Assembly: GCA_026075535.2 (NCBI GenBank)
Contig: AP026548.1
Location: forward strand, 7,998,001-8,062,000
Origin: Tricholoma matsutake
Taxonomy: Eukaryota; Basidiomycota; Agaricomycetes; Agaricales; Tricholomataceae
Reading direction: 5' to 3'
DNA length: 64,000 nucleotides
Below, one piece after another: positions 33,769 through 46,790 of this stretch. The notes below the pieces were generated by a model that was not told where the DNA came from, made no database searches, and saw nothing but the letters and a program-made list of their open reading frames with translations. Every line of letters starts with the position of its first letter. Position 1 is the first letter of the stretch. The position numbers and the translations under genes were made by a program.

Positions 33769-34555
33769 TCACGCAAGAAGATTGATAACTCTGACCAAAG
33801 ACCCTACTGAAAGTAGCGCTTGACTCCTTATACGATATGCATCCCACTCCGCAATCAAAGCATCTTGAGCACTCTTATAATAGCCCAATTCTATCTCTAA
33901 TGCCGAAATTTTATTCCTGAGCATCCACTCGGGGTAACATGGCGTATCGATGTAATGATTCACAATGTGCTGCAGCTGCTCGACATGTGCAAGGAGCTGA
34001 TTCCTCTCCTGCCTAAGGGAGTTATACTGTTAAACAGCTTAGATCAGAACAAAAGGGTCGAGCAATGAAGTGATCATGGTGTACGCTGTCATTTGATCCA
34101 ACAGTGCCAACAAAGACAGAAGGCAGAAGAGGGGACTGGGCCTCATAATCCGTAGTGTCCTCAGGGCCCTCTGGTGTGGGAGATAGAGACTAGAAAGTTA
34201 TAAGACAAAGTAGGCGCCGATGAACAACAGCAGACAGACTTGGGTTGTTTCTGCCTCAGGCAACTGAGCCTCAGAATCCGAAATATTCTCTGGGCCCTCC
34301 AGTATGGGAGATAAAGACTGAAAATTATGAGACAACAGTAGACGCTGATGCAAATGACAGTAGACAGACCAAGTTTGTTTCTGTATCATCATCAGGAGTA
34401 GACGATGAAATATACTCATCGTTGAACTCTTTTAATCGTTTGGTGCGACTAGACAGGCCAGGGGAAACAGAACGCGCTCGCTTCCTGTTCAAAGGAAGTG
34501 GCAATAGTGGATCAGGGCAAAATGTAAAACCATTGGAGGTGTTGTGTACAGGCAC
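33769..34555 (-). CDS. Nuclear-type coiled-coil protein with duplicated exon (208 aa)
   Basis: Four exons on the minus strand: 34370-34555, 34240-34317, 34085-34189 and 33769-34026, with introns of 52, 50 and 58 nt. All join in frame to a 208-aa product. Exon 1 has a bipartite basic stretch (NRKRARSV ... SSRTKRLK), fitting a nuclear localisation signal. Exons 2 and 3 both begin SLSP and contain LEGPENISDSEAQ and PEGPEDTTDYEAQ, an obvious tandem duplication that also copied the preceding intron. Exon 4 is a coiled coil (LRQERNQLLAHVEQLQHIV, then KISALEIELGYYKSAQDAL). Function unknown; a DNA-binding or scaffold role is only a guess from the layout. The C-terminus could extend through a further intron (gtaggg at about 33806). 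Confidence 0.65.
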
Positions 34556-34838
34556 TGATGATGCCCGTCAAGAATTAAGGCCACGCACGTGTAGATGAGA
34601 CACAGTATATCAGTGGGAGGACATGATCATATGATTGAGGCGTTTACTGGAGCAGTCTTTCGAAATTCGAATATAAAGGCCTTTCACATATCATGTGCAT
34701 ATGTCACGACTTGGAGGCAACAATACTGTAAGGCCCTCGATAAACCAACTGCCTAATGGTGCATCTTGAGATAATCATTCAGCTATCTCGAGTGTGATTC
34801 TGCTGCCAGGTCAACAGTGATAGAAGAAATGGGACATG

Positions 34839-34855
34839 CTGCGGGATCCGCGCAG
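34839..34855. repeat. Solitary hairpin motif CTGCG-N7-CGCAG
   Basis: Perfect 5-bp arms; loop GGATCCG. The only listed copy with a 7-nt loop. Confidence 0.6.
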
Positions 34856-36160
34856 GAGCAAAATAGTGTTCTGATAGGAACAGCAGGAAACTGAGAGAGT
34901 CCAGCCTTGTAGCATCTCGAGTAGGAGTCATGGTCAAGTGCAAAATGGATGGCCATGGGGAAAGCGCCATTACCAGAGTGTAAAATTTTGCAGTGGAAAT
35001 CTGCGCAGTAGACATAGTATCTTGGGATTGATACGTCCTCTATTTGTCATTGTATATCATTATATCCATATTTGTCCAGTCAGGTGATCACCAAAAAGTA
35101 AATGATGTTCTTGCAATTGGTGATTAAAACAAAACTCTCCCCCGCTCCTGCCTTGACAGATTCACACTGATTGATGCCCCAGCTCCAGCCAAGATAACAG
35201 AAGTCGAAGCAGTAGTTTGCCAAGGCAGGGCATATCCTCGCAGAAAAGCCAGACATACCACCGAGCCACCCAATTTTGCAGATGTTGGACTAGACTCTGC
35301 GGCAACATTATGATGGGTTCTGCAGGTCGCTGTGGCTGAGCGAAATCCTAGCTCTCCCATGATTAGACCCGCAGAGATCAGACATGGGAATGACTCCTCA
35401 CCTCTTGTAAATTAATTTCTTTGTTTTGGGCCATCATCTGCCCATAACTATGAACGAAACGAAAATATGTTTGATCATTTCAACGTTACTGGCCATTCAT
35501 GTGTGGAATTAGAGGGGACAGTATGGAAAGGAATATTTATACAGCAATTGGTATGTAGCTCTACAATTCTGTTCAACTCAAGCCATATATGAAAGGACCT
35601 TAGAGTGACATGGTACTCTTCAAAATTATATTAAGTGCATTCGACCAGCCACGCCAAACCCAATAGTTTATGTCATAGGATGTTGCACCATAAGAAAGGA
35701 TGGCCACTCTGACGTCGTGACCGCTACTTGTGAGTGCCTCCCTATATAGTTTATACGATGGTTTACTCATATAATCATGATGATGCCAGGGCATCCCACA
35801 CAAGGAGATCTTGGTGTGTGAAGCCTTCACTCCATGACATTGTCCATCATCTTCTGATTCCAACAGCTGGATTTCTCTCCTGCATAAGACTCATTGTCCA
35901 TACCCACATCGTATTTTCATTCGGATCTGAGTAAGGGTGTTCGAACTGGTATGCTCTTTACCCATCCAGTCACGTCGAAGTTCTGACTCCAGCGACAATC
36001 TCCAGATTGTGGTCATGTTTAATGTGTTGTGATACGTTGCTGGGATAACTTTCCCAGATAGCTTGTGCAGTTTGCTGGGGCTCATAAACCTTCGAAATGG
36101 TGCTGCTGCTCGTCTTAGTTTGGGGAACACCCGATCATGACTACAGACCGTTTGTCAATC

Positions 36161-36341
36161 TTGCGTGGGAATCCACTTGCGATAATGCTATTTGTTGGGT
36201 CACTTCTTGTCATCACCTGTCTTCCAATCCTAGAGGAATTTTGGACTTGACTTTCAATCCGCTTGCAATTCTGCGTGGAGCACTGCAGCAATACACATTT
36301 TGGTTTTCCAAGTCTGATAGGTCCTGCGCAGAAATCCGTTG
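36161..36341. repeat. Cluster of three hairpin motifs
   Basis: Motif copies at 36161-36178 (decayed), 36271-36288 (CTGCG-TGGAGCAC-TGCAG) and 36324-36341 (CTGCG-CAGAAATC-CGTTG), about 110 and 53 bp apart. No other similarity to repeats A or B is visible around them. Confidence 0.6.
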
Positions 36342-36872
36342 CAAGGACGCAATTTGCTTTGTGGCTTCTCAGCTACTTGCTCCCCTTCCAAATCATTCTA
36401 ATACCACTTTTGATCTGCTTGAAGTTATTCGATGCTGCAACACTGTTTATCATCGCGCCTTTCTTGGCACTGAGTTGAAGTGTACTGAACTCCATGACGA
36501 GAGAGTGGCGAGATATGATATCAATATTGCATGAAATGTAAGCTACCCAAACTAAAAGACATGGAGATGATCATTCCTATGACAAAAAATTAGTAGAAAA
36601 CTGGGTATAGATGCTTAACCTCACTGACCCTATCTATCCAATGGTAAAATGTTTATGACTTCTTCATCAATGGTTGGGAGATCTATTGGCATGAATGCAA
36701 AATGACAGTGGATATCATCAACAGCTATCAACAATGGAGATTGTCCAAATCTGTTGTAGAATAAGTGGCCTCCAGCTTTGCAGACCTCAGGCTGCCAAAA
36801 CGGGTCAACCAATGCATGATCATCTGAGAGGGGAACATATGGATGAACAACTATGAATGTTTGGGTCCTGCA

Positions 36873-38316
36873 GAGTCCACCAGGGCCATAGCGAGTATGG
36901 GAGAACATGCTGTTGATTGATCCAGCAGACCAGCTGTGTCCATCTGTGCTGTAGTCAAAAAGGATGTTGCTGTCACCGACAGATGCAGAATGAACTTGGA
37001 AAGTTTGACTGAGCTGTCCAATTTTTGTCCTAACATAGCCAGTTGCCAGTATAAGACCTTCAGTGATGCATTGAGGGTCATGGACAGTTATCCATTCTTG
37101 CAGAAGTTTTTGTGTCGCCTTGGGAATGACCGGTAATTTTGAAGTATCCCAAAGAACCCTCTCTTCATGCTGTACAAAATGTTCATCAAATGCAAGGTTG
37201 TCATTGATGAAGGCCGAGAGGCAGGCCTGCGGTTTGCTGGCACTGCAACCTGACTGTTCAAGAGACTTGAGGCATATGTATGTTGATTCAGAATCTTCAT
37301 TTTCTCATCTGCTTATAATGGCTTCAGAGGATCAAAGAAGGCTGGTTCAACTCTGAGGGACAACTCATCAATCCACCCCCTTCTGCTGAAAGTGCAAATC
37401 TTGCAGAGTCTTTGAGAGCAGCCAATGCTACTACTGTCACACCTTCCTCCGCTTCAATACCAGTGGATGTAAACCCACCAACTTCCACTGAAGAGAAAGA
37501 CAATCAGATGGCCAATAACTTGTATGACAATGCAACCTCCAAAACTGTGGCTAGGCAAAGGAAGCAGATTTTGATCAACATCTGCTGTCTTTGTTTGTCA
37601 CCAGAAGACCAGAAGAGTCCCAAAGAGTATTCCAGGATGACAAAAGATCAATTAAGTGCCCTGATTGAAGAATCTGTGAGTGTTTTTGCCCAACAGTGCC
37701 ATTCAATTTCTCATATTTACTTTGCAGCAACAACAAGATGGTATTATTGATGAGAATGGAAATCCTGTTGGGAAGAAAAAGTTGAAACAGCAGAAGAAGA
37801 AATCCGCCTCCAAGAAGAAAAAGTCCAAGGTCCCAAAAACTCGAGTTCTCGGCCATGAAATCCTTGCAGAAATACGCTGCGACATGGCGAACATGCGTCT
37901 TCCAGGGTGGGTGACAAGGTCACCCAGCCATCCTGGTGAAAGTCGGTGGGGAAAGTTTCATGCTGACCAGTGGAGGGCGTTTTGCACCATCAACCTTCCA
38001 GTCACACTGATACACCTTTGGGGAGCAAAAGAAAAAGGACTCCAGAGAGTATCGGATGCTTTCCAACTTCATGGATCTCGTTGCAGCTGTCAAACTGGCA
38101 ACAATGCGGAAGATGACAGAAGCACAAATTTCACAGTATGAATCTCATATGCACTCATATCTGACGACTCTCCTTGAGTTGTACCCAGGTACAGACATCA
38201 GTCCATATCAACATCTGGCACTTCACTTTGGTGATCAGCTTTGCTGCTTTGGCCCCACACATGCTTGGCAATGCTTTCCCTTCGAGCAGTACAACTATCT
38301 CCTGCAAAAAGTGAAG
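36873..38316. repeat. Left arm of a large inverted duplication (1,444 bp)
   Basis: Every position x pairs with 76835-x in the right arm wherever I compared them. All frames in the arms mirror each other exactly (for example 37680-38141 plus and 38694-39155 minus). The plus strand of this arm carries the transposase-sense copy. Confidence 0.9.
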
Positions 38317-38322
38317 ACCAAT

Positions 38323-38356
38323 TCTATCTGGGGTAGGTCTCTATCTGGGGTAGGTC
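38323..38356 (+). repeat. 17-bp tandem duplication beside the inversion breakpoint
   Basis: 'tctatctggggtaggtc' occurs twice head to tail, starting 7 bp inside the spacer next to the left arm. Confidence 0.9.
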
Positions 38357-38518
38357 TCAAATATCAGCAGTAAAGGCTTTCTCGTACTTGCCAATGATTG
38401 GATATAATTGATCTGGCACCTGCTGTTGGCTGAACAGTCTACAGAGATTCTGGCCCATGCAGAAACGCTTGAACATGGTTTTCTCCATTTCACCTGCAAC
38501 AAGATCAACCACTGAATC

Positions 38519-39962
38519 CTTCACTTTTTGCAGGAGATAGTTGTACTGCTCGAAGGGAAAGCATTGCCAAGCATGTGTGGGGCCAAAGCAGCAAAGCTGA
38601 TCACCAAAGTGAAGTGCCAGATGTTGATATGGACTGATGTCTGTACCTGGGTACAACTCAAGGAGAGTCGTCAGATATGAGTGCATATGAGATTCATACT
38701 GTGAAATTTGTGCTTCTGTCATCTTCCGCATTGTTGCCAGTTTGACAGCTGCAACGAGATCCATGAAGTTGGAAAGCATCCGATACTCTCTGGAGTCCTT
38801 TTTCTTTTGCTCCCCAAAGGTGTATCAGTGTGACTGGAAGGTTGATGGTGCAAAACGCCCTCCACTGGTCAGCATGAAACTTTCCCCACCGACTTTCACC
38901 AGGATGGCTGGGTGACCTTGTCACCCACCCTGGAAGACGCATGTTCGCCATGTCGCAGCGTATTTCTGCAAGGATTTCATGGCCGAGAACTCGAGTTTTT
39001 GGGACCTTGGACTTTTTCTTCTTGGAGGCGGATTTCTTCTTCTGCTGTTTCAACTTTTTCTTCCCAACAGGATTTCCATTCTCATCAATAATACCATCTT
39101 GTTGTTGCTGCAAAGTAAATATGAGAAATTGAATGGCACTGTTGGGCAAAAACACTCACAGATTCTTCAATCAGGGCACTTAATTGATCTTTTGTCATCC
39201 TGGAATACTCTTTGGGACTCTTCTGGTCTTCTGGTGACAAACAAAGACAGCAGATGTTGATCAAAATCTGCTTCCTTTGCCTAGCCACAGTTTTGGAGGT
39301 TGCATTGTCATACAAGTTATTGGCCATCTGATTGTCTTTCTCTTCAGTGGAAGTTGGTGGGTTTACATCCACTGGTATTGAAGCGGAGGAAGGTGTGACA
39401 GTAGTAGCATTGGCTGCTCTCAAAGACTCTGCAAGATTTGCACTTTCAGCAGAAGGGGGTGGATTGATGAGTTGTCCCTCAGAGTTGAACCAGCCTTCTT
39501 TGATCCTCTGAAGCCATTATAAGCAGATGAGAAAATGAAGATTCTGAATCAACATACATATGCCTCAAGTCTCTTGAACAGTCAGGTTGCAGTGCCAGCA
39601 AACCGCAGGCCTGCCTCTCGGCCTTCATCAATGACAACCTTGCATTTGATGAACATTTTGTACAGCATGAAGAGAGGGTTCTTTGGGATACTTCAAAATT
39701 ACCGGTCATTCCCAAGGCGACACAAAAACTTCTGCAAGAATGGATAACTGTCCATGACCCTCAATGCATCACTGAAGGTCTTATACTGGCAACTGGCTAT
39801 GTTAGGACAAAAATTGGACAGCTCAGTCAAACTTTCCAAGTTCATTCTGCATCTGTCGGTGACAGCAACATCCTTTTTGACTACAGCACAGATGGACACA
39901 GCTGGTCTGCTGGATCAATCAACAGCATGTTCTCCCATACTCGCTATGGCCCTGGTGGACTC
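38519..39962. repeat. Right arm of the large inverted duplication (1,444 bp)
   Basis: Mirror copy of 36873-38316. This arm is collinear with the transposase gene on both sides (coding continues into 38357-38518 and into 39963 onward), so it is the original and the left arm is the inserted copy. Confidence 0.9.
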
Positions 39963-42124
39963 AACACTCATCCCCCATACCTCTTGGATGTGACGGCGAA
40001 AAAGACCAAGATAAAAGCAATGCATCGAATCGATGGTTACATACTGAGTCGGATCCCAGTAAGGAAGACGGAGAAGTTCTGACCAGCAAACCCCATGGTC
40101 TTTGACAGACTCATTTCGATCTTTCTCTGAGGAAAGTTCCTGCCATGCTTTTGCGGAGGCAAGATGATCACACCTTGTACGATGAGCCCAATTCTTGTAG
40201 TCAAGATTATCCATGTCACCTACTACTTGCTGACATTCTGAGCAGAAGTTTGTAGATGAAAAAGAACCAAAACCTGCCATCTGCCAGGCAGCTGGTAGAT
40301 CACAAACCAGCGGCACAATAGCAATTCGTACTTGTTGGCCATTGGGGTGAAGAGATGTGGATGTCAGATAGACACCATTATGCCACAGGCAGAGTAGATC
40401 GTCAACCAGAGGTTGTAGAATATGGTTTATTTCGTCCAGGGATGGTTGGCATGGGCCCGGGATGATGCCAACAAGAAACATGTTCTCGACATCATACCGA
40501 AGTGATGGGGGAAGGTTTAAACATACCATATAAATGCCACCTGCCGAATTCTTCTTCCCTGCTTGTTTATTGGTAAATGGGTTGAAGCCATCCATATTGA
40601 GACTAAACACCAGCCGCCCTTCATTTCCGGGTGCCTTATGAAAACTGTTTCCATCTTCTCCCAATAGTTCTCGAAGGGTGGTGGCATCCCACATATCTGC
40701 CATTTCTTTATTATTGCCACGCAATGGGTCCCGCTCCAAGACTTGTTCAAGTTCAGGAATTCCATAAAGCCTTCCAAGGTAATGGTCAATTTCTTGCTGG
40801 AGATATTCACGAGTGGGCACATCAATCTCAACATCCCCTCGGCGATGTTTTTTGTGCAGGCTTCTACCACAAGGCTCCTCGTCTGGAAACTTCTGATGGG
40901 TGCAGTGATCTGGGTATGGTTCGTCCCCGTTATATGTACAGAAACATTTAGGACAGCAGACATATGACTTGTAAATGGGCTCCAAATTCATATGGCTAAG
41001 AACCGTGCGGATGTCCAAAGGGATGGCATCCCTTGCAGCTTTTGCTTCGGCAGTGTCATGTGGAGTCAGCAACATGCTGACAAGAAGTTGAAGAGATGAG
41101 AGGAAGAAACTGCAATGGTCTATGGAGACACCACAAAACAAATGCAGGACTGTCATCAGAAAATAGCATAAGCATATCACAGGATCCATAAGCATAAATG
41201 GTCGCGACATGTATATCTCTGATGCATCTCATGAGGCTTGAAGGATACATTATGGCTAGTATGAACATACCTGTAGAAAGGGAAACAGGCCCAGATTTCA
41301 CAGCAGCAATGCGCTGCTGTTCCCACTTGATCCTCTTGAATTTTGTTACCTCTGCCATTTCCCGCTCTGCACAAGGAAGCAGGACGCGGGACAGAAGCCA
41401 CGATTGATGACTGATATTCTGGCCGCTTGTTGATTGATTCTTCAGGTACCCCTTGGTTTTGGATAGCCATTTTTCGTGACCAATGATTGTAGCATTAGTG
41501 TCCACCTCTCTGTCTAGCTTGAGGCTGTGGAGACCCTGGTACGATAGGGGGGGACGACGCAGTCGGTGGACTCAAGAAGACGAGAGGTTCATCCTCACTT
41601 CGCGCTATGAGGTCCTCGACCCAAAAATTGGAAAGTGTCGTCTGGATATCATCTAAGCGTTTCTGAACAAAATCAATTTGTATGGGCTGTCGCGCGGATT
41701 TCACCTTCTGAGAGCCTGAATGTTCTGATGACTCGGAAGGGGGGGGATTTGCCACAACTTCTTTGGCAGGCGTGGGCATTATCCATGCATTGGACTTGAA
41801 AGATTTGGTTGTACTAGAGCGGGGGGGGTTTTCGAAAGATGCAAGTGAAAACAAGTTAGGAACAGTGGGGTACTTTATCTCTGGAGGGGTCAAGCCATCG
41901 GGTGTATGAGCAAGATGGGCAGACGCTACAGCGGACTGTAGAACCCCAGCACGGTGGTGTTTGTACTCCAGAGGCCCGATGTAGTGACCTCTCACAAAGC
42001 CTCCACCGCCCTGATCAATTTCATAATGCTCAGTGCATTCATAACATGTGCAGAACTTCTGCACCGATGGCACTGACTGTTTGTGGTATCCATGGACAAC
42101 ACTGTTGTGAAGAAACGGTCCCAT

Positions 42125-43834
42125 ATATATAGTGGTGCGTGAGTGAGTGACTTCAAGTGCAAGCCTGAGAGCGAGCTGATTATCATTATCTTGCCAATGA
42201 TCGCAATGTACGCATAGCTTTTGGACAGAAAAGGAAATTGTCAGATTTCATGTGAACGCATATTCAAGCCTAATACAGGTCTGTCCTCTATAGCAACCTA
42301 CCTTTCCATATTACCAGGTAGCGCGTCTGTGCGGCGGCAAAGCCTGCTACATTCAGCTGTAGAAAGTTGGATATTTTGTGATTATGGCTTACAATTTCAA
42401 TGATCTAGACTCTGTTCTGGAAGTGGTAGAACTGATACTTATTCAATATTAATATTAAACTAGGTAGCTGCCAGCATGAACCTTACTTGCATTACTGATT
42501 GCCCTAGCTATGAACGAATACCTGTTTATTAATGGTACTGGTATAGAATGTCAATTACTGAACTATGCACTGCTCGTAGCCAACCTTTGGTTGACTCCTG
42601 ACAGGGCCTGAGCATCGAGGCGAACACCTATTGAACACAACAGAGAGTGCGGTGGTTTGACAAGAAGCTGAAACAAGCGTGTGAGATCGATCGTCCATTC
42701 GACGGCCCGGAAATATCACTCGTTTTGCATTTGGGGCTACAACACCCTAAAACCCACTAGTACTACTAAAGTAGTGGGAAGGCATGATGAGATCCAGGCT
42801 CGGATTGTCCAAGGGATGTTCATAGCTTTTTTCATCTAGTTTCCTGAATATGAGGGCCTCACTGCTGGTTTTTGGGGGCACAGGTGGCAGATGCCGACAA
42901 TGCGCACGCCGTCAAGAACTGCTTGCTGGAGCGGGGAGCAAGTCATGCAGAGTTGTATATGTTCTATGAGGGTTAGTGTACATCCGAGTCCGAGTTTCTT
43001 TGCTTACAAGCTAAGGTTATGGAAAGCCTTCTGAATGGTGTGGGCAAACGGATGATGCCAGAGGATGCATTTGCTTTGCTGTTGGCTGCGGAACATGCAC
43101 CCGCAGAGCTGGCCTCAGTGATTGATGCCTGGTATGCCAAAATAAGGAATATGATACTCAGTGGATGGAAGGGTATGAATGACATCATTTGCAGCAAGAG
43201 TTTAAATGGGACAGAGGCATTCAAGGATGCGGACAAGGTGGAGTGGATTATGGCCTCCGTTTCTAGAAGTGTCAACCTTTTTGAGTCGCTTCGTTATTCC
43301 AAGGCTTCTACTCTATGCAACAAATTGAGTGACGAGCTGACTTGAATCGGCTAGAGGGCCGAAGCCAAGCATGGGTACTACTGCAACTAGTACTGCTTCT
43401 CCTCCATGCATCGAATTGCAGGAGGAGTTGCAACTCGAGATGTCCTGGTAGTCCAATGGATGACAATGCAGGAGTAAGCTTTGAATCTCGCTGTATAAAT
43501 ATCTTCAGGCTTGTCCTGGTCCTTCTTGCTTATCTGAGCCACCCTCTCCTCTACATTCCTCTCAATGTCTATAAATGATGAAACTGATTCACAACATGGG
43601 AAAGGGACATGGAACGAAGCACATACTATCGCTGATCTCCTTTACTGCCCACCCTTTGAACTCATCGAGTCCGCCTTCCGGTCGCACTCCTATCTAACGC
43701 TTGCTGATCTATTGAAGAAGGTCCATGTATGCTTGCTCTACTTACACATGGATGTAGGAGGTTGAGGAAAGCATTGGTGCATTGGAGATGCGGACGCAGA
43801 AGAATAGATGAGACAAATTTCTGCCATGACTTGA
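42125..43834. other. Intergenic; one unrecognised plus frame
   Basis: A 108-codon plus-strand frame at 43019-43345 (ALLLAAEHAPAELASVIDAW) is helical and protein-like but not recognised. A CACTA-like palindrome 'ccactagtactactaaagtagtgg' type stretch lies at 42756-42780 and could be a transposon end, though no partner was found. Confidence 0.35.
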
Positions 43835-44755
43835 TCAACACTAATTTGCCCACTAGTACTATGACTTTCAATGAGCATGCAGGTAAGTTGAGAATGGTCC
43901 CAGAACAGAGTTCATCAATGGTGACGGCACCGTGAACAACGTGGCTGAGAAGAAGGAATGGCATCGTGATCATTGTAGCAAACCTCTGCCCACAGATCTA
44001 GAGTAATCACAAGGCAGAGCCACAATGCCAGTCTCCATGGCTGGTCACAACCACCAGGAGTGAATTAGTCATCCTGGCAAATGAAAAGAAATGCAGAACA
44101 CGACTAAACGTATAACCAGATGGAGAAGCTACACAGCATTATATTCGCCCTGCAGTCAAAGAATACAGATCACAAGGATTTCAGACCGAAGAGCATAACT
44201 GCATCTTCAAACTTCCTACAGAGATATCGATATGCTCCCGCATGTCGATATTTGAGCAGCTGCGCCTTTATGCCAAAATGGAGGTGTAGAGTATACAGCT
44301 GCAGCGGATTCCCACACAGGGATTGAAATAAAATGGAAAATGGAAACCTCAGAAGGATTTGTGGCTGAAATCCCAACAAACGAATGATATATGCAGCGGA
44401 ATCCCACGCAGAATTGATAAGGTAGGGAACAAGGAGCAGCCCTTACAGCACTAATTCTATTTAGAGAAGAGAATAGATATAGAGATGATTGGCTATGTGG
44501 GCCGTGGACGTAGCGCCGTCCTTCAAACCATGAAATAAGCAAAAAAATCACATATGGGTTCTCTCTTATTTTGCCCTCTGGCAGGTTCTTTTGCAACGTT
44601 TTGAAAAAGGTAACCAAACATGGCAACGTCATTGCACCTTCTAACCTCAGAATCAGTCCTGAAAGTTGTTCCTTCAATTTTCCCGATGCACCATCAGCAG
44701 TTCGTGTGGTATCGCTGCATCTTCTGGTATGATGTTAGTGTCATCCTTGCAAGAA
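43835..44755 (-). repeat. Composite repeat, module B, copy 3 (inverted)
   Basis: Reverse complement of 50486-51590. Hairpin motifs at 44302-44319 and 44394-44411. Directly joined to array T at 44755 through 'aatatccacagttcag', the same junction as in inverted form at 50470-50490. Confidence 0.8.
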
Positions 44756-45345
44756 TATCCACAGTTCAGATTGCAATTATGACATAGGTAAGGAAGGGTA
44801 CTTACAAAGACAACGGTCACAATTTCAGGGTGGCAGTTATGCCACGCCTTGTGACAGGACGTACTAGGATGTACTCGTGAGGAGACCTGATTAGCATGAG
44901 AGATCCTGAACTTACAAAGCAATGGTCACAATTTCAGGGTGGTAGTTGTGCCATGCCTTTCTTGTGACAGGACGTACTAGGACGTACTTGTGAGGAGACC
45001 TGATGAGCGTGGGAGAAGGACAATCACATAGGTAAGAGGAGGCAATTACAAATGCAATGGTCACAATTGCAGGGTGGCAGTTGTGCCGCGCCTTTCCTGT
45101 AACAGGATGTACTAGGACATACTCATGACGAGACCTGACAACCGTGGGAGACAATCATCAATTATTCCATATGCGAGAATGATAAGGGAAGGTACTTACA
45201 CCATAATAGTCACCATGCCGCAGTGCCCGTGGTGTCACCCCTGTCCTATGATGGTACGTACTAGGACATACAGTCGTATGGTCCACCATTGTCCTGATAG
45301 ATCTGTCACATTCATGAGTTTCTAAGGTCATAGCATGAACTATAG
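44755..45345 (+). repeat. Composite repeat, tandem module T, copy 3
   Basis: Same four-unit array as 2936-3530, differing mostly at CpG positions. Confidence 0.85.
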
Positions 45346-46790
45346 CACTGGGGTAACATACCACAAATACAATTAATTGGCATTTTAATATTCACTTGAA
45401 TTCCCATTGTGCGCCTAAACCCTTGTCACGCTTGATTACTTTGGGAGTTAGAAGATCTCACCTACCTTCCAAGACGCTATGGCCAGCTATGAGAGCTCAT
45501 ACATGTGAACTGAAGACGCATGCCAATCCTTTGTCAGGACTCAATGTGCCACTCCCTTTCATGTGACAGAACGGGTAGTTTCTGAGTTGCATTTGAAGTT
45601 TGATTGTTTGGGAGAGAGAAGGAGTCGGGTGACGAAACTGAAAGTCTGTAAATCATACAAAGTCAAACAACAAGCACCAGCAAACAAACAAGTTGAACTT
45701 GACTCCATCCTTTTGCTGAATTTCATCCTTTGCACTTGGAGAACATGTGGATCTCTGGATGACTCGGAAGCTATGATGAGCTTACCACTTTTCACCCATC
45801 GCTCATCTCTGTCTTGTAGCTTGCAAGTCTATGTTCAACTCTCCAGTACTTCGACCATTTTATCTTGATATACATTTACGATTATCCTCCCTTCTGCGTG
45901 GATTTCCACAGCATCACTTCCAACTTCAATTTGTCCTGATATACATAGTAAAATGTTCCTCCCTTCTGCGCAGATTTCTGCAGCATTGCTTCTAGGAGGG
46001 TTTCGAATTCTGCATTTTCATTATCCAAGACCCGGATCGTAGGACAGATCAAAGAGACTGGGACTTATTCTGGAGTACAGTTGCTGCTGTGTTCGCCATC
46101 TCATGTCAGTCAGGAAGGAACAAATTCAGCACAGGAAACCACTGCGATGATCACTGTTCCTGTCATTTGCTGTGTCTCAGTCATTGTGCATATGCACTGC
46201 GTTCTATCACATTTGATCCTGCAATTTTCCAGCACAGGAAACCGCCGCGATTAGTGCAGTCAACAACTCTTGCCGCTAGGGATGTCATTAGTGGACATTT
46301 ACCTTCTAGTTTACCTTCTAGTTTTTTGTTCTGCCACATTTGACATGGCCGTGGTCTTCCTGGGCATTTGTGGAGAAAATACGCAGAGGGGTAGCCATGT
46401 AAATGATTTCCAATCCACTGGATGAGATGAATGGCATATGTTGGGGTTTTCTTTTCCGTGCTCATCTACAAAAAGCGACGCGCCCCCATCTGTTTCATTA
46501 ACCAGTACCGCCTGGTGCATATATCTAGACACATAACTGCAGTCCTCTACCACCAGATGCCCCTGCAATGCACCCAACAACCCCCAAAAAGGAGCCGAGA
46601 ACTCCCCAAAAGTATGGACCCATCTGTTTCGCCCATTAGCCCTAACTAACTTCATACCACATCTAGCTCCCAAACATCTCAACCTCTCCGAAATCAAAGA
46701 AGTGTCGCGCTCGCGGTTCAATTCCTTCGACTCAGGGATCCTCCTTAACACCCCCATAACCATGGACCCACCCTCAATCTCCCCCTCGCA
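45346..46790 (+). repeat. Composite repeat, linker L plus module A copy 3 (type-1 3' end)
   Basis: Linker at 45346-45420, then A as in 1-1372. Hairpin motifs at 45894-45911, 45966-45983, 46127-46144 and 46230-46247. The motif at 45966 is followed after 8 nt by CTAG. Confidence 0.85.

Larger units (their letters stand above)
34556..36629. other. Intergenic with scattered hairpin motifs
   Basis: Small unsupported frames, including 35124-35360 and 35600-35863 on the minus strand. Hairpin motifs occur at 34839-34855 and three times at 36161-36341, outside any recognised repeat copy. Confidence 0.4.
36630..42124 (-). mobile_element. Tnp2-type (CMC/EnSpm-like) transposase gene, disrupted
   Basis: Minus strand. 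The N-terminal exon 41495-42124 carries a Cys cluster (CTCYECTEHYE). The core 39915-41210 holds a hydrophobic stretch, a zinc-type motif (YVCCPKCFCTYN), NLPPSLRYDVENMFLVGIIP, LVDDLLCLWHNGV, IAIVPLVCDLPAA and FCSECQ, the signature of Tnp2 family transposases. The next part runs through the right arm of the inverted duplication (LHFGDQLCCFGPTHAWQCFP, then QYNYLLQKVKDSVVDL and GEMEKTMFKRFC). The C-terminal piece (FIVVHPYVPLSDDHALVDPF) lies beyond the left arm at 36630-36872. Such enzymes cut and paste CACTA-type DNA elements. The inverted insert, stops and frame breaks make this copy inactive. Terminal inverted repeats were not found. Confidence 0.75.

Noticed and set aside
36097..36534. 145-codon plus frame
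   Set aside because: Runs through three copies of the non-coding hairpin motif and has no recognised domain or splice signals.
37088..38141. Plus-strand frames in the left arm as a second, separate gene
   Set aside because: They are the exact mirror of minus-strand transposase frames at 38694-39747 and belong to the inverted copy.
42756..42780. CACTA-type terminus of the Tnp2 element
   Set aside because: CACTA occurs in a local palindrome, but no matching inverted end lies on the other side of the element near 36.5 kb.
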